A stretch of 64,000 bases of DNA from Bombyx mori (lineage: Eukaryota; Arthropoda; Insecta; Lepidoptera; Bombycidae). A program made the translations under genes and the position numbers. Under the pieces are notes generated by a model. It saw only the letters and a program-made list of their open reading frames with translations, did no database searches and was not told the origin of the DNA. The stretch's first letter is position 1, and every line of letters starts with the position of its first letter. The stretch lies in the NCBI RefSeq assembly GCF_030269925.1, contig NC_085108.1, forward strand, positions 7,378,001-7,442,000, written 5' to 3'. This document shows positions 31,184 to 40,976 of this stretch, one piece after another.

Positions 31184-31552
31184 ATAAAAATAATAATAAT
31201 TTAATTAACTAAGATCTGTTGCGACGCTGACGTCATTATTTGAACGTCGCCACCAGTCGCTCTATCACATAATTTATTCGTGTGATATTTTCTTAACTGT
31301 TTTACTGCAATACGCAATGGATATGAAACTGTCAAAAAAAATATTTATATTTCGTCTTACCATAAAACATCATCCTGTATGTACACAGAAAGTATGGTCG
31401 GTAAGTGCTGTATTTTGTACGAAAATTATTGCATTGCCAACATTTAGAGATGCGAAACTTATTTTAATGTCGATATCGATGATTTATTAATAATTCGATT
31501 CACTTATATTAGATTTATTGAAAACTTAATACTGCATAGACATTTGACATTT
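31184..31552. other. No feature recognised
   Basis: No supported gene; AT-rich. Confidence 0.35.
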
Positions 31553-31676
31553 TGCGGTAGGCAGCGGCTTGGCTCTGCCCCTGGCATTGCTGAAGTCCAT
31601 AGGCAGCGGTAACCACTCACCATCAGGTGGGCCGTATGCTCGTCTGCCTACAAGGGCAATAAAAAAAAAAAAAAAA
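31553..31676 (+). mobile_element. BMC1-type LINE, short 3' end
   Basis: 'ggtaggcagcggcttggctc' to 'gcctacaagggcaataaaaa', A-tail intact. Confidence 0.85.
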
Positions 31677-31683
31677 TGATGAG

Positions 31684-31912
31684 TACTTGTGGTAGGAAGG
31701 CTTGTGAGTCTGCACGGGTAGGCACCATGACCTCGCCTAGTTGTACCGCGAAGCCGTTTCAAGGCTGGGACAAGCCTTTGATGCAATTGAGTTTTAAGCC
31801 TAATCTCTAAAGAAGGTGGTGGAATTAATGTCATTGGTGTCTATGGGTTTCGGTAACTCTATAACAATAGGTACGCTGTGAGTTCATTCTAACGTGAAAG
31901 CAATAAAAACAT
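31684..31912 (+). repeat. Diverged Bm1-like SINE
   Basis: Follows the Bm1 plan ('gtggtaggaaggcttgtgag', 'tctatgggtttcggtaactc', 'gaaagcaataaaaac') but with many substitutions. Old copy or distinct subfamily. Confidence 0.7.
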
Positions 31913-32026
31913 TAGAACTGTTGCCAACATTCAGAAAAAACTATAAAAAAATGATCGACAAATTGATGATGAACAAAATTTTGATGAACTAGCGATAGCA
32001 CAAATGTAATGAAAAGGAAATTACTT

Positions 32027-32450
32027 TTTTTTTGCTTAGATGGATGGACGAGCTCACAGCCCACCTGGTGTTAAGTGGTTACTGGAGCCCATAAACATCT
32101 TCAACGTAAATGCGCCACACACCTTGAGATATAAGTTCTAACTAAGGTCTCAGTATAGTTACAACGCCTGCCCCACCCTTCAAACCGAAACGCATTACTG
32201 CTTCACGGCAGAAATAGGCGGGGCCGTAGTACCTACCCGTGCGGACTCACAAGAGGTCCTACCACCAGTAATTACGCAAATTATAATTTTGCGGGTTTGA
32301 TTTACACAATGTTATTCCTTCACCGTGGAAGTCAGTCGTGAAAATTTATAAGTATTTAATTAGAAAAATTGGTACCCACCTGCGGGATTCGAACACCGGT
32401 GCATCGCTCGATACGAATGCACCGGAGGTCTTATCCTTTAGGCCACGACG
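32027..32450 (-). repeat. Bm1 SINE, full length
   Basis: Poly-T end to tRNA-like head ('ctttaggccacgacgat'). Confidence 0.92.
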
Positions 32451-32648
32451 ATTTCAAAATAAAATGAGAGTATTATGAATGTAGATGAAGTCAGTTAAAT
32501 ACTAAACTATATATCCAATACGTGTGGGCTTTGGACCTCAAAGGGTTAACTAATTGAAAAATCCCTGGTCGGATCTTAATAAAACCTAAATGGAACCACA
32601 CGAGAAGCATTGACTTTCGAATTATTTCCAACCGTATTTTATTATTTA

Positions 32649-32918
32649 ACGGCCGTCTGGTGTAGTGGTAAGTGACATGGCCACTACACAAGGGAGTCGC
32701 GGGTTCGAATCCCGCCAAAGGAAGTTATTTGTATGATAAATATAAATGTCTTTTCCAGGGTTATGGATGTATATTAAATATATGTATGTGTATAATACAA
32801 ATCTTACATTTATTTCCGTTATCTGGTACCTGTAACACGAGTTCTTTACGAACTTAGCACGGGACTAGTTAACGTGGCGTGATTATTAGTAAATATTTAT
32901 TATTATTATTATTATCTT
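32649..32918 (+). repeat. Second tRNA-derived SINE family, copy 1
   Basis: tRNA-like head 'ggccgtctggtgtagtggta' with A box and B box 'cgggttcgaatcccgcc'. An unrelated body follows ('ttccgttatctggtacctgt') and an (ATT)n tail (32899-32917). Distinct from Bm1. A sibling lies at 33266-33530 in the same orientation. Confidence 0.85.
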
Positions 32919-33265
32919 GCTATTCAAATTCATTTAGAAAAACATAATACAACACTAAAAAAATATCGATAAAACTTACCTCTCCCTAGTGTAATAGCAC
33001 CGAAGTGCCGTCTCGGCATCATAACGTCGATAATGTACAACACTAATTATCTTGAACAACTTATATCGATAATGGTACATCACTATCCGATATGGGAGAG
33101 GGGTTTATTTTCGACATATTTCATGTACTTTAGTAAGATTGTTTCCTGATAAATTACGTTGAAGATTTTTAGTTGTAAAACATGGTAGGAATGTAGGGGA
33201 TGGTCTATAGCGCGCATTAAAGCATCGTGGCTCCGTAACACAGCGCGATTATTTACTTGGATTCA

Positions 33266-33535
33266 TTTAACGGCCGTCTGGTGTAGTGGTAAGTGACATG
33301 GTCACTACACAAGGGGGTCGCGGGTTCGAATCCCGCCAAGGGAAGATATTTGTATGATAAATATAAATGTCTTTCCAGGGTTATGGGTGTATATTAAATA
33401 TATGTATGTGTATAATAAAAATATTATATTTATTTCCGTTATCTGGTACCTGTAACACAAGTTCTTTACGAACTTAGCACGGGACCAGTTAACGTGGCGT
33501 GATTGTTAGTAAATATTTATTATTTATTATTTATT
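33266..33535 (+). repeat. Second tRNA-derived SINE family, copy 2
   Basis: Almost the same sequence as 32649-32918, with a TTATT-type tail. Pol III boxes preserved. Confidence 0.85.
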
Positions 33536-33567
33536 TATTTACCTTAGGTACCTTACTAGTACTTTTC

Positions 33568-33714
33568 ACTGGTGGTAGGACCTCTTGGGAGTCCGCACGG
33601 GTAGGTACCACCACCCCGCCTATTTCCGCAGTGAAGCAGTCCATGGGCTCCAGTAACCACTTAACATTAGGTGGGCTGTGAGCTCGTCCATCCATCTAAG
33701 TAATAAAAAAAAAA
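33568..33714 (+). repeat. Bm1 SINE with large internal deletion
   Basis: ACTGGTGGTAGGACCTCTTG...'gcagtgaagcagtccatggg'...AATAAAAAAAAAA; the middle is deleted between 'gaagcag' and 'tccatggg'. Confidence 0.85.
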
Positions 33715-33924
33715 CCTTAGATTCCTGGCTGACAACGAACTCAAACGTTAATTAGGTACCGATGAAATTATCAGTAACCAGCTAACCCGGCCAACCTCAT
33801 TCTGTCTTATAGGCAATAAATGAGCAGACTTTTGATTTTATCAAGGTTTTTATTTATTGCGTTATTCTCTATTAAAAAAAACCGCATCAAAATCTGTTGC
33901 GTAGTTTTAAAGATTTAAGAAGAT

Positions 33925-34211
33925 TAACGGTGCTTTTAGGTACCACAAGCACCGGTCTCCGTTCTCGTCGAACCCGTCGCTTACGACGAAGGGCTCGACG
34001 AGCGAATTAACCCACAGACACAGCCCACTGAGTTTCTCGCCGGATCTTCTCAGTGGGTCGCGTTTTCGATCCGGTGGTAGATTCTGCGAAGCACTGTTCT
34101 TGCTAGGGCCAGTGTTAGCAACACTCCGGTTTGAGCCCCGTGAGCTCACCTACATGTTAGGGTGAACCTGAAATGGCCTCTCATGGCTATCAGCTTAGGC
34201 AAGAAAAAAAA
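33925..34211 (+). repeat. Family B, near full typical length
   Basis: 'aacggtgcttttaggtacca' to 'atcagcttaggcaagaaaaa'. Typical 285-bp poly(A)-ended unit; the antisense frame is a frequent false ORF. Confidence 0.75.
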
Positions 34212-34565
34212 TTAATAAAAAAGTAATTAAATAGCTCATATTAGATAGTAAAACTTACAGATCATTAAAAAAATGTGTTCTGTATTTGCATTTTTATTTA
34301 AGTATCCAAAATAATAGTCTCAATCGATTTGATATTTTAGTCTCATATATTTACCCAATCTCCGTGTAAGTGGCAATTTTCTAAGTCTAGAAATACCGTT
34401 TTAGAAAATTGAAAAACGTCTAATGTTTGAACTACAAAATTAAACTGAAAGAATAATGTGTGGGCCTTTAAGCGGCTTAACGTTACATAAAGATAAATCA
34501 AAATGGCGGACCGTAGGGTGACCATGGTTCCTGACAATTATACGAAATTATTTTTTTAGTTTTTA
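34212..34565. other. No feature recognised
   Basis: No supported gene or repeat. Confidence 0.35.
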
Positions 34566-34705
34566 TAGAGTGATAGAGAGAGAATACACTTTATTGTACC
34601 CCAAAGCACAAATTACATTAAAAAAACAGTCAAAAAGCAGATAAATTTATACAATAGCGGTCTTATCGCTAAAAATGATTCCAGAGAACCGTTTAATTTA
34701 GATAA
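34566..34705 (-). mobile_element. LINE 3' end with GA/CT-rich tail
   Basis: Reverse-oriented relative of 41735-41925: 'gagagagaatacactttatt', 'tacaatagcggtcttatcgc'. 3' terminus only. Confidence 0.55.
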
Positions 34706-34962
34706 TATCCGGAAAATATAAAAATACAGTAGGGATGTTTTTGTTGTATTTTTAAAACTAAAATAATTAAGACAGTGACTGATTAAGAGAAAAATCTTGA
34801 GAGAGAAAGAGAGGAAGTGCGAGAGAAGGGTCACGCAGGAGGAGAAGTTTTTATTGCACTGCATGAACGAGCTCACGGCCGGCTTGACGTAAAGCGGTTA
34901 CATGGATAGTCATTATACTCTTAGTTGAGAAGCCTTACTTGTTTATTATTATTATTTGTTTA

Positions 34963-35215
34963 CTAGCGACCCGCCCTCGCTTCGCCTCGTAAACATTAAA
35001 TTTTATTATTGATAGCTGAGTCCCGCGATGTTACCCGCGGTTATTATCGTACCGCGGGTGACGCCGCGGGGCAAAGCTAGTCTTAAAAAAAGTAGCCTAA
35101 GTTACTCCTTATATCATCAGCTACCTATCAGTGAAAGTCTCGTCAAAATCGGTCCAGCCGTTCCAGAGATTAGCTGGAACAAACAGACAGACTGACAGAC
35201 AGACAAAAATTGTAA
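34963..35215 (+). repeat. Family D dispersed repeat
   Basis: Begins 'actagcgacccgccctcgct', ends in a 'cagacagactgacagacaga' stretch preceded by 'aaaatcggtccagccgttcc'. A related copy lies at 57232-57440. Class unknown. Confidence 0.6.
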
Positions 35216-35375
35216 AAAATGTTATTTTGGTGTACATACAATTGTACATACATTTTGGTGTACATATACGGTACATACCGTATATATATTTATATGCATG
35301 TAGTAAAAAGCGGTTATTTCAATTTTACAAACAGACACTCCAATTTTATTTATATGTATACATTTTATTTTATTA

Positions 35376-35654
35376 AAGTGAAACTTTTATTACATCGTCT
35401 CAAACATTTTCGTCTGTGTGTTGCATGTCGCGTGACGGTCGTCCGCAGAGTAGATAAAGTAAAAGGCGCTCGTCAGAGCACCCAAGGCCAATATGGCGGT
35501 GCCTATATTTCGCAGCAGCTGACTGTGTAGTGTATAGACTATCACTCATTTGTGCCAGTGCTCCACGCTATTTTGTTTGTTTTTGTCAGTGTTTAATGTA
35601 AATGCTGTTTGTCAGAATTAAAGGTCTATAATGTGAAAAAAAGTTTCACTTTTA
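35376..35654. mobile_element. MITE-like element with terminal inverted repeats
   Basis: The left end 'aagtgaaacttttattac' and right end 'gtgaaaaaaagtttcactt' are inverted relatives about 280 bp apart. No transposase. The interior is CG-richer than the flanks. Confidence 0.55.
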
Positions 35655-35799
35655 CCGTGGTTTCATAAAACCTTTCATCAAACACAATCCTTTTTTTTCT
35701 ATATGTACCTATTTGTGATTTAATTTGGACTTAAATGTGTATCTGAATGTAATGTATGGATTATTATTATCAGATAAATAAATGAGTTATTATTACAGC

Positions 35800-36283
35800 T
35801 TGAACGCCACCGATGATGCGTTAAAACCGGGAAGGGTTATTCTGAGGAATTGTTTGAGATCCCGCCAGCTCGTCTATGCCATCAAACCGCAAGTACGGCT
35901 CTCGGAGCCCTAAACTAGGGGCGTTGCTAACACTAGCCTTATGAAGAGTGGTGCTTAACTGAATCTACCCCCCGCGACCCCCTGAGAAGATCCGACGAGA
36001 AACTCAGTGAGCTGACACCGGAGTAAAATTCATTCAGACTATCTAGAACCACTGCGTTCATTCACAGTGCATTTCCAGAGATCTTTTTTGCAAAGTACCA
36101 TCCGGCTTTGGAATGAATTCTCCTCTACGGTGTCCTGTCCTTATTCAAGCGAGTCTCGTGGAGAATACTTAACGGTAGACAGCTGATCGGCTGCGCCCCT
36201 GGGATTGCTGACGTCTATGAGCGACGGTAGTCACTCACCATCAGCTGTGCCGTGTGCTCGTCTGCCTACAAGCGAAAAAAAAA
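35800..36283. repeat. Mosaic of family B (minus) and BMC1-type 3' region (plus)
   Basis: 35820-36030 shows a BMC1-like 'gaggaattgtttgagat' segment and family B blocks ('gagccctaaactaggggcgt', 'gagaagatccgacgagaaac'). 36040-36283 is a BMC1-type 3' region ending 'gtctgcctacaagcgaaaaa'. Confidence 0.6.
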
Positions 36284-36764
36284 TCGTAATAATATTAAAA
36301 TTGCTGTTTTTTCATTAATGCATTGTCACACTATAAAAGCGATCGCGCCATTACAGACACTGAACGACAAAATGGCGTCGACATGCTGAACGATGTTATT
36401 GCAAACACTCGTAACTTATTATCAATTTTTAAAATTTTGTCTGCAAAATCAACTTTAAAATTATATTTCAAATCAAAACCGTCTATAATTTATAATAAAC
36501 AACACTATAGTCGAGTGAGAACAGCGCGTCATAGTGTTATTGTTAAAACTCAAATTTAAATTTCGCGCCAAATGTCATCTAATTGTTGAAGTTTTTTTTT
36601 AACGAAAATATATATAGGTCTAGGAATTTTCTCGACTTTCTCAGTAAGTCTTTTTTTCAGCATTATCAGCCGCATCGTCCGACTTCTTGCGATGCCAATG
36701 CTATCAGTGTCGAGAATATTTAAAAAAATTAAATACATGCAAATGTACCCTTTTAATTAGAATA
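36284..36764. other. No feature recognised
   Basis: An open 78-codon frame at 36323-36559 lacks any recognisable motif and I do not call it. Confidence 0.35.
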
Positions 36765-36970
36765 TAGCAACGGAATGAAATGATCTATCCGAAGTCGTAA
36801 TTCATTCTTAGGGATTTAAATGAAATGAAATTTGATCTCACTATCCCGTGAACTTTTTTCATTTTCTCACATTTGTGGACGCTAAATGGGGTTAAAACTA
36901 AAGAAAAACTTAACAACATAAAAATAAATTCACATAAATTCTCCCTCCAAAAAGTTCAGTGCCCCGTTCA
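36765..36970. repeat. Family C copy
   Basis: ATGAAATGA-rich left part, then 'gtgaactttttt' and 'ctccaaaaagttcag' as inverted ends about 115 bp apart, sharing 'ttttctcacatttgtgga' with 23915-23935. Confidence 0.5.
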
Positions 36971-37494
36971 GAAGATACCCGTAATAATTGAAGATGCATC
37001 AAGATATTTTCTCAATTAAAATTTTCACTTATTCCATGTATATAATGTTCAGTTTCTGAACGTCAAAATGTCAGAGAGCGACGTCCGCCATGACACCAAT
37101 CCTGTTGGACGGTTAAATTTGAGGGGATTGGGTTCTGTAGGTGATGAGGGGCTATTTAAAAACACAACTGCTTCATTATAATTATATTGCAGATTGCTCG
37201 AACACTTTTACACCATTATACAATTATTATCTTTATATTTTTTATAAAACTATTTCATGTTTCTCTTGCCGTGTCTAGATGAGAAGTACTGACATTTTCT
37301 GACGAGAATACAATGATCTGTTTTTTTAAACATTTAAAATAATTCCAATATTCGAAATCTAATCAAGTGTCAAGTGTTGCCTGCCATTACATTTAATATA
37401 CAAACTCCAACAAATCCCCTTTCAAATCCAGCAGCCGCGAGCAACGCATCAATTTTACATTTAATTTTCTCTTAAGTCTTTAATTTGTCATATA
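36971..37494. other. No feature recognised
   Basis: No supported gene or repeat. Confidence 0.35.
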
Positions 37495-38038
37495 AAGAAA
37501 AATATTATAACGCTGAAGAGTTTGTTTGTTTGAACGCGCTAATCTCAGGAACTACTGGACCGATTTGAAAAATTATTTCAGAGTTAGATAGCCCATTTAT
37601 TGAGGAAGGCTATAGGCTATATAAGCTTAGACCAATACAACTTATACTGGTGGTAGGACCTCTTGTGAGTCCGCGCGGGTGGGTACCACCACCCTGCCTA
37701 TTTCTGCCGTGATGCGTTTCGGTTTGAAGGGTGGGGCAGCCGTTGTAACTATACTTGACACCTTAGAACTTACATCTCAAGGTGGGTGGCGCATTTACGT
37801 CGTAAATGTCTATGAGCTCCAGTAACCAGTTAACACCAGGTGGGCTGTGAGCTCTTCCACTCATCTAGCAACAAAAAAAAAAACAATAAAGAATGTTTCA
37901 AAATAGGGGCTTATAGCTCCTTAACATTCTATAATTAAAAAGTATTTTCACTTTCTACGTAAATGAAGTGGGGGGTAAAATTTTAGCGTTATGCCAAAGT
38001 AACTATTCCACGCGGACGGAGTCGCGGGCAAAAGCTAA
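37495..38038 (+). repeat. Family F copy split by Bm1
   Basis: Left part 37495-37645 and right part 37885-38038 match 21370-21685 directly. Confidence 0.7.
37646..37884 (+). repeat. Bm1 SINE inserted in family F
   Basis: ACTGGTGGTAGGACCTCTTG to 'catctagcaacaaaaaaaaa'. Compared with the uninterrupted copy near 21520, about 10 bp ('gtggagcacc') is replaced and no clean target duplication is visible. Confidence 0.88.
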
Positions 38039-38109
38039 AGATACAATTAACATCTCAAAACAATAAATACAGTCCACGCTCAATTACCATAACGCATCGC
38101 ATAGTTTGA

Positions 38110-38530
38110 TGACTTTTTTTTTGTTCCTACCTAAGCTGGCCTTGAGAAGCCATTTCAGCCTAATCCTAACAAGTAGGTGAGCTCACGGGGCCCAAAGTTG
38201 ATGTTTTTTTTATTACCCTTATAGTGACAAGGATACGGCTCACCTAATGGTAAGTGGTTACCGTCGCCCTTGGACTTCAGCAATGCCAGGGGCAGAGCCA
38301 AGCCGCTGCCTACCGACGTTAAAACTAGCCCTAGGAAGAGCAGTTCGCAGGATCTACCACACCGGATCGGAAACGCGACCCACTGAGAAGATCCGGCGAG
38401 AAACTCAGTGGGCTATGCCTGTGGGTTAATTCACTCGTCGAGTCCTTCGTCCCAAGCGACGGGTTCGACGAGAACGATGACCGGTGCTTGAGGTACCTAA
38501 AAGCACTTTTAGTGGATCGGGAGGTTCGTT
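38110..38530 (-). repeat. Family B split by a BMC1-type 3' end
   Basis: Minus-oriented family B at 38110-38202 and 38319-38530, interrupted by a BMC1-type 3' end at 38203-38318 of the same orientation. Confidence 0.75.
38203..38318 (-). mobile_element. BMC1-type LINE, short 3' end
   Basis: Poly-T then 'attacccttatagtgacaag' to 'gccaagccgctgcctaccga'. Confidence 0.8.
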
Positions 38531-38782
38531 GGCAGGAGTATCCACACACACTACATGTATCGCTGTGAACCGTGTAGTCCAAGCTACATTAAAATTTTAA
38601 ATTTCAATTTTCCGACCCATCAAACCCAAAACGAAATATTATTAGGATTGGTAATAAACCGAAACTACATCTGTTAAGAATTTAACCTTTTATTGGTCTG
38701 GAAGTCTGTACAAGTTGGTTAAGGATGTTAAAGCAATGAATTAAAGCTTTTTCGAGCTTTTAACCGAAACAACATTCAAAAT

Positions 38783-38993
38783 ACTGGTGGTAGGACGTAT
38801 TGTGAGTCCGCACGGGTAGGAACCACTGCCCTGCCTATTCCTGCCGTGCAGCAGCAATGCGTTTCGGTTTGAAGGGCCTTAGACCTTAGAACTTATATCT
38901 CAAGGTGGGTGGCGCATTTACGTTGTAGACCAGTAACCATTTAAAACCAGGTGGACTGTGAGCTCGTCCACCCATCTAAGCAATAAAAAAAAA
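38783..38993 (+). repeat. Bm1 SINE, truncated
   Basis: 'ctggtggtaggacgtattgt' to 'aagcaataaaaaaaaaa', with small internal deletions. Confidence 0.87.
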
Positions 38994-39336
38994 ATCGCGT
39001 TAAAAACATTTTTCTTTTAGGGCTCAAAATTATAAACATTATCCTGCCTTAATGTAATATTACCGCTTCGTATGTCTAAATATGAAATATTGTAAAATAT
39101 CACGAAAATTCTGACTCTCTCCAGCCCTGACTTTGAGTAATAAAATGCAGGTTGTATATTTGTTTTATTAACTGAGTTCCGTCTGTAGCGTCGGCTGTGT
39201 GTAGCTCATTGTAGCTACATCGGGAAGGCTGGTCAGTGCACGTAGTTTCTGTAATACTCATTCCTTAATATTTTAGCAGGGGCTTTGTTCGTGTGACGTA
39301 CATATTTTTTGCTCTTTGTCTGACTGTATCTATATA
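38994..39336. other. No feature recognised
   Basis: No supported gene or repeat. Confidence 0.35.
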
Positions 39337-39597
39337 TTGACGCTTGAAAGTCAAACGTGACTAAGCGACAATAACTGCTTTGTACATAAATGATAGGCAA
39401 TAACCATATTCGATGCGCAAAAAAATATATATTTCTAGGTCTATTAAAATCATTTCAATCCTACAGCTACTAGCTAGATTCTACTACAGCTAGATTCGTT
39501 AAAATAAATTTTGTTTTCAGGTATTTCAACTTTAGATTAGTCTACTGTAAAGTTCACGTATTGTCGCTTAGTCATGTTTGCCTTTCAAGCGTCGATA
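39337..39597. mobile_element. MITE with ~40-bp terminal inverted repeats
   Basis: The left terminus ('tgacgcttgaaagtcaaacg', then 'gactaagcgacaataac') and right terminus ('attgtcgcttagtcatgttt', then 'cctttcaagcgtcg') are inverted matches with only a few differences. The flanks read ATAT on both sides, compatible with a TA target. Interior AT-rich, no ORF. Confidence 0.75.
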
Positions 39598-39686
39598 TGT
39601 ATAATAATATAGAATTGGGTACGCGAACCATAAAATAAGACTATTCCATTATTGCACTTTTATTGTTCTTTTCTCAAAATCAATTT

Positions 39687-39826
39687 TTTTTTATTAGATA
39701 TTGCTTAGATGAATGGACGAGCTCTCGGCCCACCTGGTGTTAAGTGGTTACCGGAGCGCACAGACATCTACAACATAAATGCGCCATCCACCTTAAGATA
39801 TAAGTTCTAAGGTCTCAGTATAGTTA
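39687..39826 (-). repeat. Bm1 SINE, 3' third
   Basis: 'attgcttagatgaatggacg' to 'ctaaggtctcagtatagtta'. Confidence 0.85.
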
Positions 39827-40127
39827 CATAGTATATTTTAAGCCAGTACGGTCGCAGAAATCCAGATAATGTCTAAAAGCCGATAGTAGTAGACCACTTC
39901 GATGGAAAAGACTACGTGGTTAATCACCTGCCTGTTGGTCAAAACTGATTGCATCTCTAATCGGCATACCTATACCTGAAACACTAAGACTGCCGAAGTT
40001 AGGAACAAGTGGAGAACTATTAAACAATGAGTAGACGAAGAACAGTCTCCAAATTAGACACGGCTTTCAGAACTGACGATGCCGCCTCAGCAGAAGGAGG
40101 CTCCTTCTGCTAGTGGATACCACGGTT
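39827..40127. other. No feature recognised
   Basis: No supported gene or repeat. Confidence 0.35.
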
Positions 40128-40379
40128 TTTTAATTTTTTGATTGCTTAGATGGGTGGACGAACTCACAGTCCACCTAATGTTAAGTGGTTACTGGAGCCC
40201 ATAGACATCCACAACGTAAATGCGCCACCCACCTTGAGATATAAGTTCTAAGGTCTCCTGTGTAGTTACAACGGCTGCCCCGCCCTTCAAACCGAAACGC
40301 TTTACTGCTTCACGGCAGAAATAGGCGGGGTGGTGGTACCTACCCGTGCGGGCTCACAAGAGGTCCTACCACCAGTAAA
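40128..40379 (-). repeat. Bm1 SINE, 5'-truncated
   Basis: 'attgcttagatgggtggacg' to 'aggtcctaccaccagtaa'. It lies just downstream of the host gene's stop codon. Confidence 0.88.
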
Positions 40380-40643
40380 CGCCTGTACGAGTGGATACCA
40401 CGATTCTCCCCATTTTTTCCATAAAGAGCCGTTCAGTCTTTTGAACCATAAAAAAGTATAGAAAAGATTTAAACAAAGGGGTTTAAAAAAAATCAACAAC
40501 CAAATAATATATTAGAATCAAATGTACAACTATTCTATAAAAACCTTAATCAAAATAACAAATACATTAAAATGCGCTAATAAAAATGTTGTTTTATGTT
40601 CAAAATGTCAAACAAACTTAGCTACTATCCATAATTGCTGTAG

Positions 40644-40976
40644 CTACTGCGACACTTGGCCGATCTCTCCATCGTACGGGACTTTTCTGACCGTCGTCAT
40701 CTTTTTTGCGTCAGCCAATGCCCTGTAATAAATGTCCCTGAGATTTCTTTTCGTTCTTCGCTTCTTGTCAGACAACTTCTTCGACACGTCTTTCCCGTTC
40801 ACGCGTTGAGCTTTATCTGTGACCTGAGCCTCTTCGTTGCAGTCTGTCGTAGCTTTCGTGTGCTTTTTCCCGAAATTCCTAATGAATTTGGACAGGTTCC
40901 GCTTTTTCAAACGCTTCACTTGTTTCGGCTCCATGCCTATCGTCCTCTTGTAACGTAAATAATTCTGACTGTCAAC
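40644..40976 (-). CDS. Host gene exon 15 (terminal)
   Basis: Acceptor 'ctactacag', phase 0, 110 codons plus TAG. Starts 'VDSQNYLRYKRTIGMEPKQ', with an R-Y-K-R site 11 residues in. The rest is very basic ('KRLKKRNLSKFIRNFGKKH', 'KKLSDKKRRTKRNLR') and ends 'VPYDGEIGQVSQ'. No clear AATAAA signal was found within 150 bp downstream. Confidence 0.82.
   Translation of the reverse strand, partial: VDSQNYLRYKRTIGMEPKQVKRLKKRNLSKFIRNFGKKHTKATTDCNEEAQVTDKAQRVNGKDVSKKLSDKKRRTKRNLRDIYYRALADAKKMTTVRKVPYDGEIGQVSQ

Noticed and set aside
32649..32720. A functional tRNA gene
   Set aside because: The tRNA-like segment is the head of a repeated SINE with a long non-tRNA body; the same holds at 33266, 52340-52420 and in Bm1 heads.
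33907..34149. Short frames with 'ASQNLPPDRKRDPLRRSGEK'-type translations here and at several other places
   Set aside because: They are recurring antisense or sense readings of family B, not genes.
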